NCBI GenBank assembly: GCA_902766115.1
Contig: CACXCL010000002.1
Location: 1-5,014, forward strand
Length of the DNA stretch: 5,014 nt
Origin: an uncultured Ruminococcus sp.
GTDB taxonomy: Bacteria > Bacillota > Clostridia > Oscillospirales > CAG-272
Direction: 5' to 3'
The notes under the pieces are model-generated. The model worked only from the letters and a program-made list of their open reading frames with translations, did no database searches and was not told where the DNA came from. Positions 1 to 5,014 of this stretch are shown in pieces. Positions within the stretch are counted from its first letter, which is position 1. Each line of letters opens with the position of its first letter. The translations under genes and the position numbers were made by a program.

Positions 1-73
1 CATAAACGCGCTGACTTTTTAAGTTGGCGGATTGCTTGTGAGGATACCGCCATACCCCGCGGCATAATGCCTT

Positions 74-111
74 ATCTTAGAACTAATTGATGGATATAGA
101 TAAACTTACAC
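74..111 (-). other. tracrRNA anti-repeat A (functional, with bulge and lower stem)
   Basis: The plus strand resembles the CRISPR repeat, so the minus-strand RNA is complementary to it. Positions 88-111 match repeat positions 13-36 except at 98 (A where the repeat has T, giving a U-U mismatch) and 109 (C where the repeat has T, giving a G-U wobble). Positions 81-87 form the unpaired bulge opposite repeat UUCUC. Positions 74-80 pair with the first seven repeat bases. The stem-bulge-stem shape, directly followed by the nexus hairpin, marks this copy as the working anti-repeat. Confidence 0.85.
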
Positions 112-128
112 GTAAACCAATAATGTTA

Positions 129-156
129 TCTCTGATGGATATTGATAAACTTACAC
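129..156 (-). repeat. Second anti-repeat / repeat-like copy B, 5' of the working anti-repeat
   Basis: These 28 bases match CRISPR repeat positions 9-36 with one difference, C at 154 where the repeat has T, which still allows a G-U pair in RNA. The orientation is the same as copy A, offset by 45 bp. The repeat-start motif GTTTTAG is not preserved on its left side, so no lower stem forms, and no nexus hairpin follows directly. It lies downstream of the predicted tracrRNA start and should be in the primary transcript. Copies A and B share the C that the six array repeats lack, so B is more likely a duplicated anti-repeat than a stray array repeat. Its function is unknown. Confidence 0.7.
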
Positions 157-179
157 ACCAACTCTTCTAAGTCGCTCTA

Positions 180-208
180 ATTGTATCACATTCCTGATAA
201 TTAGTCAA
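180..208 (-). promoter_or_regulatory. tracrRNA promoter
   Basis: On the minus strand a -35 box TTGACT (203-208) and a -10 box TACAAT (180-185) are separated by 17 bp, with a TGA extension directly before the -10. This is close to the housekeeping sigma consensus. Transcription would start near position 173 and run left through both repeat-like copies into the tracrRNA body. Confidence 0.75.
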
Positions 209-216
209 GAGAACGG

Positions 217-245
217 TTGATATTTGTCAAAATATTCAGTATAAT
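217..245 (+). promoter_or_regulatory. cas9 operon promoter
   Basis: A -35 box TTGATA (217-222) and a perfect -10 box TATAAT (240-245) are spaced by 17 bp. The predicted start near 252 leaves a leader of about 26 bases that carries the GGAGGA ribosome binding site at 268-273. Only eight bases separate its -35 from the -35 of the opposing tracrRNA promoter, so a factor bound between them could affect both. Confidence 0.75.
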
Positions 246-277
246 ATTTTCAAAAGGATTGATAAGCGGAGGATAGT

Positions 278-3200
278 ATGCAAAAAGAGACGTATAGGAT
301 AGGCCTTGATGTAGGTATCGGGTCAATAGGATGGGCGGTGGTTTCGTCATCGACAGATGGTCATCCGGCGAGGATTGAGGATTTTGGCGTGCGCATTTTC
401 AAATCCGGGGAGGATCCGAAGAAAAAAACGTCTCTTTGTCAGGACAGAAGAGGGAACAGGGGCGTTCGTCGTCTTGAGAGACGTCGTTCTTACAGAAAAA
501 GAATGGTGAAAAACCATTTGCAAAATATCGGGCTTATCGGAAACGGATTCAATGATGAGCTTGCTGACTGTCGCGACGCTGACGTGTATAAACTGAAAGC
601 TCGCGGGCTTGATGAGCAGCTTTCTCCCGCTGAACTATACAGATGTCTTATCCATACTTGCAATCATCGCGGTTATCGGGAATTTTACGAGCCTTCCGAG
701 GACGATGACGAAGCGGGCATGAATGAGAGTGCCGCTAATTCTTTTGAAAAAGCGTTCCGCGAGAGCGGCAAACGTACCGTCTCGGAGTACCTTATTTCAA
801 CTGCATCAGTAGGCGATTATGTGAAGTTCAAGAACAGATCCGGGGGTGACATGGAATACCGCCTGATCCGCCGTGATCTGCTTCATGACGAGGCTGAGAA
901 GATTCTTACAAAGCAGAGCGGGTTTTACCGGTGCCTCACCAGGCAAAATATCGAGCGGACTCTCGGGATTATGTTTGCACAGCGTGATTTTGAGGACGGG
1001 CCCGGCAATCCTAATGATAAAGACAGGCGCTATCAGGGATTTATTGAAAAACTCGGAAAATGCCCGTTCTGTAAAGATGAAGACAGAGGTTTCCGCGGCA
1101 CTGTTCTCTCCGACGTGTTTGCAGTGACGAACACTCTGTCACAGTACCGTTTTGTGAGCAAGGAAACGGGAGAATACTGCCTTGACAAAAATGTGGCGGA
1201 GGAGATCGTCGATTATCTGCTCCAAAACGCCAAGCTTGGGATTTCCGACGTTAAGCGCATTTTGAAATCACACGGATTCGAACTTCTCAAAGGCGAGGGG
1301 TCTGACGATAAAGCACTTGGAAAGGCGCTGAAGTACCTTCCCATGGCAAAAAAATGCGTTGAGGAGGCGGGTTTTGACTGGAATGAGATCATTTCTGAGG
1401 ACCAATTTGATTTCGAAAAACCGTCCCTTCTTCATAGGATCGGTGAACTTATTTCCATGTACCAGACCCCTCGTCGCCGTCGCGAGGAGATGAGAAAAGC
1501 GGGTGTCGATGATAAACTTATCAAAGCTTTTTCGTGCAGAAAGGTCAGCGGCACTTCCTCGGTGAGTTATAAGTATATGACCGAGGCGATTTCCGCTTTT
1601 CTGGACGGGGATATTTACGGTAATTTCCAGGCGAATTATAACAAAAACGCGGAAGAGAATGCCCCTGTGAAAAGGGAGATCAAGCTTCTACCTTCTCATA
1701 TAGACGATCCCGAGGTCAGAGACAACAGAGTAGTCTTCAAGGCGATCAATGAGACCCGGAAAATAGTGAACGCCATAATCGACGTCTACGGTTCCCCGGA
1801 GGAAATCGTGATCGAAGTGGCGAGTGAACTCGGGAAAAGCGTTGAGATGCGTAACAAGGAAACGCGCCGTCAGCGGAATAACGAACAAGCCAACGACAAG
1901 ATCAAAGAAGAGATCGCGTCGCTTTTGAAGATCGACGTCGGAGACGTCAAGCCAGTCATGACGGAAAGATTCAAACTTTTCCGCGAGCAGGAGGGAAAGT
2001 GCGCCTATTCGGGAAAGCCGCTCGGTGAATTGAAGGAAGTAATTGACAACCGGGACAAAAAATACGAGATTGACCACATCGTTCCGTATTCCCTCATCCT
2101 TGACAATACACTTAACAACAAAGCTCTCGTTTTCGCCGGGGAGAATCAGAAAAAGGGTCAGCGTACCCCGCTCATGTACCTCGGAACAGAGGACGCAAAG
2201 AATTATATAGCATTCGTGAATCATATGTATTCACGCAAGGAGAACCCAATCAGTAAAAAGAAGCTTGATTATTTCAAACTGAAGAGCATATACGGCGAGA
2301 AAGCGGAGGAAATTCTCGGCGGCTGGAAATCCCGCAACATCAACGATACTCGGTATATCACAAAATATATAGCGGGGTTGTTTGAGCGGAATCTGATCTT
2401 CACCGGAGAGAAGAAACATCACGTCCAGACCGTGAAGGGCTCCGTGACTCAGAAGTTCCGTCGTGAATGGTTCCGCGGGACCCGGTGGGGCACGGACGAG
2501 AAAAGCCGCGACACTTATCTCAACCATGCCCTCGACGCTCTTGTCGCCGCCAACCTGACAAGGCCGTATATAGAGATCGGCTCGGACGCGCTGCGCCTTA
2601 TCTCCATATATAAGTCTCACAGAAACACCGTGACTCCGGAATATGACGAGTATCTCGGTAATTGTGTTACAAAAATGAAAAAATACTACGGATTTGACGA
2701 GGAGTATACCCGCCGGCTTCTTTCCCGCACGGGGAGAGTTCCCGCGTATGTTCCGCGTCTTTCGGACGAGGTTAGCGTTCGATTCTGGGAGGGCGACGCG
2801 GACAAATTCGAAGAGAATATCAACCGGGTTTACGGTAACGAGGCGCCGTTCGTATGCCCGCCGCACATCCCCGTGACGTCCCATAAACCGGAAAAGAAGT
2901 TCAAAGGGGAGATCGCCGACTCGAATCCCGTGAGGATCGTGGAGATAGACGGCGTTCCCCATAAGATCAGGCGAGTGGATATAAAGAACGTCGGAGAAAA
3001 GACACTCGGAAAACTCTATACCGGAGATCCGGTACTGAAGGAGCGTCTTGAGGAGATCCTGCTCGGGAAAGGAGAGAAATACACTGTCGAGACGTATCTC
3101 GGTGAAACCGGAGAGAATCATTTCACAGACGGGAAGGGACACGTTATCCGTAAACTCTCCGTCGACGACGGACCGGTCTCGAATTTCTACCGTAAAGACA

Positions 3201-3637
3201 ACGGAGACGGCAACTATACCGTGCTCGGTATGCTCAAATATTACTGCGTCGAGGTGTACAAAGACAAGGACGGCAACACCGCCGTGTGCGGAGTGCGCTT
3301 TGTGGACGTGGTGAAGAAAGGAAAGAAACTGTACAGAAAAGAAGAGAGCTTGCCAGAAAATTATTCCGAACACGTTATGTATCTGTTCCCCGGAGATTAT
3401 ATCAGGGTAATAGACGGGAAAGGGAAGTTGAAATTTGAGGGATACTACGTGTCGGTGAAAACAATGGGGAGGTCGCAGTTTTATTTCAAGGAGAGTAACA
3501 TTTCGGATTCAGTTGTGGAGAGCATAGCTCGCAAAGACTCTGTTAGAAAAGTTTATGTTGACATTCTCGGGAAGATCGGAGGTGAGGTGAAATGTTCCGA
3601 ACCGTTACCGTGTATACCGGAGAAAAGATCTCGTTAG
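278..3637 (+). CDS. cas9: CRISPR-associated endonuclease Cas9, subtype II-C-like
   Basis: RNA-guided DNA endonuclease, the interference effector of the locus; it cuts the guide-paired strand with HNH and the other strand with RuvC. Visible order: RuvC-I near the N-terminus (IGLDVGIGSIGWA, catalytic D11); arginine-rich bridge helix about 57-81; recognition lobe about 82-480; RuvC-II (IVIEVASEL, E513); HNH (DHIVP with H600, NNK at 613-615, N623, spaced as in the Streptococcus pyogenes enzyme); RuvC-III (NHALDAL, H750 and D753); then a wedge/PAM-interacting region to 1119. Every expected catalytic residue is present and no stop interrupts the frame. The length suits subtype II-C and is well below the roughly 1370 residues of the S. 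pyogenes protein. The start is supported by GGAGGA four bases upstream of the ATG and by RuvC-I placement. The 3' end overlaps the cas1 remnant by 46 bases. The PAM cannot be read from sequence. Confidence 0.97.
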   Translation: MQKETYRIGLDVGIGSIGWAVVSSSTDGHPARIEDFGVRIFKSGEDPKKKTSLCQDRRGNRGVRRLERRRSYRKRMVKNHLQNIGLIGNGFNDELADCRDADVYKLKARGLDEQLSPAELYRCLIHTCNHRGYREFYEPSEDDDEAGMNESAANSFEKAFRESGKRTVSEYLISTASVGDYVKFKNRSGGDMEYRLIRRDLLHDEAEKILTKQSGFYRCLTRQNIERTLGIMFAQRDFEDGPGNPNDKDRRYQGFIEKLGKCPFCKDEDRGFRGTVLSDVFAVTNTLSQYRFVSKETGEYCLDKNVAEEIVDYLLQNAKLGISDVKRILKSHGFELLKGEGSDDKALGKALKYLPMAKKCVEEAGFDWNEIISEDQFDFEKPSLLHRIGELISMYQTPRRRREEMRKAGVDDKLIKAFSCRKVSGTSSVSYKYMTEAISAFLDGDIYGNFQANYNKNAEENAPVKREIKLLPSHIDDPEVRDNRVVFKAINETRKIVNAIIDVYGSPEEIVIEVASELGKSVEMRNKETRRQRNNEQANDKIKEEIASLLKIDVGDVKPVMTERFKLFREQEGKCAYSGKPLGELKEVIDNRDKKYEIDHIVPYSLILDNTLNNKALVFAGENQKKGQRTPLMYLGTEDAKNYIAFVNHMYSRKENPISKKKLDYFKLKSIYGEKAEEILGGWKSRNINDTRYITKYIAGLFERNLIFTGEKKHHVQTVKGSVTQKFRREWFRGTRWGTDEKSRDTYLNHALDALVAANLTRPYIEIGSDALRLISIYKSHRNTVTPEYDEYLGNCVTKMKKYYGFDEEYTRRLLSRTGRVPAYVPRLSDEVSVRFWEGDADKFEENINRVYGNEAPFVCPPHIPVTSHKPEKKFKGEIADSNPVRIVEIDGVPHKIRRVDIKNVGEKTLGKLYTGDPVLKERLEEILLGKGEKYTVETYLGETGENHFTDGKGHVIRKLSVDDGPVSNFYRKDNGDGNYTVLGMLKYYCVEVYKDKDGNTAVCGVRFVDVVKKGKKLYRKEESLPENYSEHVMYLFPGDYIRVIDGKGKLKFEGYYVSVKTMGRSQFYFKESNISDSVVESIARKDSVRKVYVDILGKIGGEVKCSEPLPCIPEKRSR

Positions 3638-3798
3638 ACGGCGGCTGGATGGCCGTCTCCGGCGAAAAAATGAGACTTCGCAACGCCCTTGACAGATACG
3701 TGTCCTCACTCACCTCCGCAGTGACGAATCTTTCCCCGGGCAAGCTGATAATTCCGGAGATCATACGTACGGACGTGTACTGCGACGAAGATGATTAA
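3592..3798 (+). pseudogene. cas1: cas1 remnant: N- and C-terminal ends joined in frame, catalytic core deleted
   Basis: A 68-codon frame sits where cas1 belongs, between cas9 and cas2, with a strong site (GGAGGT at 3578-3583, eight bases before ATG). Residues 1-26 (MFRTVTVYTGEKISL, then GGWMAV) look like the first strands of a type II Cas1. Residues from about 28 (RLRNALDRYVSS, ending IIPEI and an acidic tail) look like the last helix and C-terminus of Cas1, compared from memory with Streptococcus-type proteins. Intact Cas1 is about 290-300 residues, so roughly 225 are missing, including the metal-binding Glu, His and Asp of the integrase site. The apparent junction is near 3664-3680. The reading frame and the overlap with cas2 are kept. 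It cannot integrate spacers. Alternatives are an unrelated small protein or a collapsed assembly; the remnant reading is favoured by position and by similarity at both ends. Confidence 0.7.
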
Positions 3799-4115
3799 CA
3801 GATCCATGAGAGTTCTTGTTTTCTTCGATCTTCCGGTATCGTCCAAAAAAAGACAAAAAGGAATACGGAAAATTCCGGAAGTTTCTGATAAGCGACGGGT
3901 ATGACATGGTGCAGTTTTCCGTCTATTCGCGTATAGCACAGAATCACGACGATGCGAAGAGTCACGTCGAACGGCTTAAAAGGAATCTCCCTCCGAAAGG
4001 GTCGGTGCGGGTGATGCAGGTCACGGAAAAACAGTATAATTCAATGCTTATTCTGGTAGGAGAGAGAACTGCGACGGAGGATTTTTTGACTCCGGCGGAC
4101 TTTCTCGAGCTTTGA
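3791..4115 (+). pseudogene. cas2: cas2 with a one-base frameshift in an A7 run
   Basis: Cas2 is the small structural partner of Cas1 in spacer acquisition. The first part reads MINRSMRVLVFFDLPVSSKK, a typical first beta strand with the conserved Asp (D13). After the run of seven A (3845-3851) that frame ends at TGA 3902-3904, giving only about 37 residues. The rest of Cas2 (DKKEYGKFRKFL, MVQFSVYSR, then VTEKQYNSM) continues one base later, from 3852 to the stop at 4113-4115. Six A instead of seven would give an intact protein of about 107 residues, normal for type II Cas2. The ATG at 3791 overlaps the cas1 stop (ATGATTAA) and fits Streptococcus Cas2 proteins that begin five residues before the MR-hydrophobic-FD strand; ATG 3806 is an alternative. 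A true mutation, a homopolymer error or slippage rescue cannot be told apart here. Confidence 0.85.
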
Positions 4116-4155
4116 CCGTTGACTTTTTGCGCGTTTCTGCTATAATTGATTTAAG
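4116..4155 (+). promoter_or_regulatory. CRISPR leader with pre-crRNA promoter
   Basis: The whole space between the cas2 stop and the first repeat is 40 bp. It holds a -35 box TTGACT (4119-4124), a 16-bp spacer and an extended -10 TGCTATAAT (4138-4146). Predicted transcription begins near 4153, just before the first repeat at 4156, so the array is read on the plus strand. The last seven leader bases, ATTTAAG (4149-4155), differ at one position from ATTTGAG, the leader-anchoring sequence described for streptococcal type II-A arrays. That resemblance is suggestive only. Confidence 0.8.
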
Positions 4156-4520
4156 GTTTTAGTTCTCTGATGGATATTGATAAACTTATACCCTCGCGGG
4201 CGGTTACAGTAGCAACCTCGGTTTTAGTTCTCTGATGGATATTGATAAACTTATACATCCGCACCCGCCGTTGTTGCAGGTGAAGAGTTTTAGTTCTCTG
4301 ATGGATATTGATAAACTTATACTGATATTCTCGATCTGTTCCTCGTATCTCTGTTTTAGTTCTCTGATGGATATTGATAAACTTATACGGAGATAATCGT
4401 ACAATGCTTTCATCCCCTGTTTTAGTTCTCTGATGGATATTGATAAACTTATACATTTTACCCGTAAGGCAATTCGGGACATTAGTTTTAGTTCTCTGAT
4501 GGATATTGATAAACTTATAC
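4156..4520 (+). CRISPR. Type II CRISPR array: six 36-bp repeats, five spacers
   Basis: Repeats begin GTTTTAGTTCTCTGATGG and end TTGATAAACTTATAC. They lie at 4156-4191, 4221-4256, 4287-4322, 4353-4388, 4419-4454 and 4485-4520, and all six are identical, including the last. Spacers are 4192-4220 (29 bases), 4257-4286, 4323-4352, 4389-4418 and 4455-4484 (30 bases each). The GTTTTAG start and 36-bp length are typical of type II. Complementarity to the tracrRNA at 74-111 ties the array to this Cas9, and the orientation agrees with the leader promoter. No spacer was seen to match elsewhere in the window, and their targets are not identifiable by eye. Confidence 0.98.
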
Positions 4521-4521
4521 A

Positions 4522-4543
4522 GCCGCGCGGACGCGCGGTTTTT
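4522..4543 (+). terminator. Rho-independent terminator of the CRISPR array
   Basis: An inverted repeat CCGCGCG (4523-4529) and CGCGCGG (4532-4538) closes on a tight loop and is followed by TTTTTG. It starts two bases after the last repeat, so pre-crRNA should end right there. Confidence 0.8.
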
Positions 4544-4548
4544 GTTTT

Positions 4549-4590
4549 GCCCCCGGACGGCGAAAAATCGCCGTTCCGGGGGCGTTTTTT
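4549..4590 (+). terminator. Second, longer Rho-independent terminator
   Basis: A GC-rich stem pairs 4549-4563 with 4568-4583 around an AAAA loop, with a one-base bulge, followed by GTTTTTT (4584-4590). It backs up the first terminator and separates the CRISPR locus from eno. Confidence 0.85.
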
Positions 4591-4606
4591 CGTCCACAAT
4601 TCACTA

Positions 4607-4635
4607 TTGCAAAAACGGTCCCTCCGTGGTAAAAT
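4607..4635 (+). promoter_or_regulatory. eno promoter
   Basis: A -35 box TTGCAA (4607-4612) and a -10 box TAAAAT (4630-4635) are spaced by 17 bp, with a TGG extension before the -10. Transcription would start near 4642, giving an untranslated leader of about 69 bases. It lies just after the double terminator, so eno appears to be transcribed independently of the CRISPR locus. Confidence 0.65.
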
Positions 4636-4651
4636 GATATTTGGCAAAAAT

Positions 4652-4668
4652 CGGGCGTCAGTCGCCCG
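4652..4668 (+). promoter_or_regulatory. Hairpin in the eno 5' untranslated leader
   Basis: CGGGCG (4652-4657) and CGCCCG (4663-4668) form a six-bp stem with a five-base loop, about ten bases into the predicted eno mRNA. Only three T follow, so it is a weak terminator at best. It may be a 5' mRNA-stabilising stem or an attenuator. No known riboswitch was recognised. Confidence 0.4.
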
Positions 4669-4710
4669 TTTCCGCCGTCACAAGTCATCATTTCAGAAGG
4701 AGATATAAAA

Positions 4711-5014
4711 ATGTACTACTCAAAAGTCGAAAAAGTCATCGCTCGCGAGATCATCGACTCCCGCGGAAACCCCACCGTTGAGGCGGACGTCATCCTGGAC
4801 GACGGCACCGTCGGCACCGGCGCGGCTCCCAGCGGCGCTTCCACCGGCGAGTTCGAGGCCCTCGAGCTCCGCGACGGCGACAAGTCCCGCTTCGGCGGCA
4901 AGGGCGTATCGAAGGCGGTCGAGAACGTCAACACCGTCATCAACGACGCGCTCTGTGGCAAGAACGCCTACGACATCTACGCCATCGACCGCGCCATGAT
5001 CGAGGCGGACGGCA
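4711..5014 (+). CDS. eno: Enolase (phosphopyruvate hydratase), N-terminal 101 residues
   Basis: Cytoplasmic glycolytic enzyme converting 2-phosphoglycerate to phosphoenolpyruvate with magnesium; bacterial enolases also associate with the RNA degradosome in some species. The visible part is the N-terminal domain: REIIDSRGNPTVEA near residues 12-25, then AAPSGASTGEFEALELRDGD at 38-57. The second serine of the SGAST loop (S44) corresponds to the mobile-loop serine that contacts the second metal. The gene runs off the right edge; full enolases are about 430 residues. The start is fixed by AAGGAG at 4697-4702, eight bases before ATG, and by the family's usual N-terminus. Codons end mostly in C or G, unlike cas9, which fits a highly expressed native core gene next to an acquired locus. 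It is the conserved right flank of the CRISPR region, with no functional link to it. Confidence 0.97.
   Translation, partial: MYYSKVEKVIAREIIDSRGNPTVEADVILDDGTVGTGAAPSGASTGEFEALELRDGDKSRFGGKGVSKAVENVNTVINDALCGKNAYDIYAIDRAMIEADG

Larger units (their letters stand above)
1..173 (-). ncRNA. tracrRNA (3' end beyond the left edge of the window)
   Basis: This is the trans-activating CRISPR RNA that pairs with the repeat part of crRNA and anchors it to Cas9. Seen on the minus strand: a promoter at 180-208, a predicted start near 173, then an anti-repeat. The anti-repeat has an upper stem (88-111), an internal bulge (81-87) and a lower stem (74-80, reading CUAAGAU, which pairs with the repeat's GUUUUAG using G-U wobbles). 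It is followed by AAGGCAUUAUGCC, whose palindrome at 61-71 forms a short hairpin like the nexus of known tracrRNAs. Further 3' are a 7-bp hairpin (41-47 with 52-58), a competing GGCGG/CCGCC pairing (26-30 with 47-51), and a small ACUU/AAGU hairpin (14-17 with 21-24). No terminator is seen before position 1, so the 3' end lies outside. Position upstream of cas9 on the opposite strand is common in type II loci. The exact 5' end and any processing are inferred. Confidence 0.85.

Noticed and set aside
74..173. Copy B as part of a natural single-guide RNA that would make Cas9 repress its own promoter, as with long tracrRNA in S. pyogenes
   Set aside because: That needs a repeat-like segment complementary to the anti-repeat in the same RNA. 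B has the same sense as A, so they cannot pair with each other.
1064..1090. CPFC motif in the Cas9 recognition lobe as a zinc site
   Set aside because: Only one CxxC is visible nearby. The position matches a conserved segment of many Cas9 proteins that often reads GKCxF, so a zinc site is not supported.
1688..3373. Minus-strand open frames of 178 and 380 codons
   Set aside because: They lie wholly inside cas9 on the opposite strand, have no recognisable domains or ribosome site, and the plus strand is strongly supported as Cas9.
3816..4115. Cas2 starting at TTG 3816 as an intact 99-residue protein
   Set aside because: The first residues in that frame do not look like Cas2, while the other frame at the same place gives the typical MRVLVFFDLP strand. 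A frameshift explains the data better than this start, which also lacks a ribosome site.
4156..4520. Promoters inside each repeat, as in Neisseria II-C arrays
   Set aside because: The repeat end TTATAC is a weak -10, and no acceptable -35 sits 16-18 bases upstream. The leader promoter is far stronger.
4151..4647. Two long minus-strand open frames through the CRISPR array, apparently encoding repetitive proteins
   Set aside because: The mostly 66-bp period is 22 codons, so the repeat stays in one frame and lacks stops by chance. The coding appearance is an artefact of the array.
4697..4999. Other open frames overlapping the start of eno on both strands
   Set aside because: They are shadows produced by the C/G-rich codons of eno. 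The eno frame has a strong ribosome site and clear enolase motifs.

Overview
The window holds an almost complete CRISPR-Cas type II locus, most likely subtype II-C (a 1119-residue Cas9 and no csn2), followed by the start of the housekeeping gene eno (enolase). The enolase N-terminus, strong Shine-Dalgarno sites, consensus sigma-A-type promoters and Rho-independent terminators suggest a Gram-positive, Clostridia-like member of the Bacillota, perhaps a gut organism. This assignment rests on remembered family resemblance, not on a search. The cas genes use a more mixed third-position composition than the strongly C/G-ending eno codons, which fits an accessory module beside a core gene.

Layout. 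Positions 1-173 (minus strand) encode a tracrRNA whose 3' end runs off the left edge. It has a conventional anti-repeat at 74-111 and, unusually, a second repeat-complementary block at 129-156 inside the predicted transcript. Back-to-back promoters at 180-208 (minus, tracrRNA) and 217-245 (plus, cas9) occupy the intergenic region. cas9 (278-3637) is full length with all visible catalytic residues intact. It overlaps a 68-codon frame (3592-3798) that reads as the two ends of cas1 joined in frame, with the catalytic middle missing. cas2 (3791-4115) follows and carries a one-base frameshift in a run of seven A. A 40-bp leader with its own extended -10 promoter leads into a CRISPR array of six identical 36-bp repeats and five spacers (4156-4520). 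Two hairpin terminators close the array, and eno begins at 4711 with its own promoter.

How the parts work together. The array promoter would make pre-crRNA. The tracrRNA pairs with each repeat, and Cas9 uses the duplex to cut DNA matching the spacers. These interference parts look intact. The adaptation pair Cas1-Cas2, which adds new spacers, looks broken in both genes. As read, this is a Cas9 locus that can still interfere but cannot acquire spacers by itself, with an odd double-anti-repeat tracrRNA. The main alternatives are assembly or sequencing error at the two damaged sites, or Cas1-Cas2 supplied from another locus.
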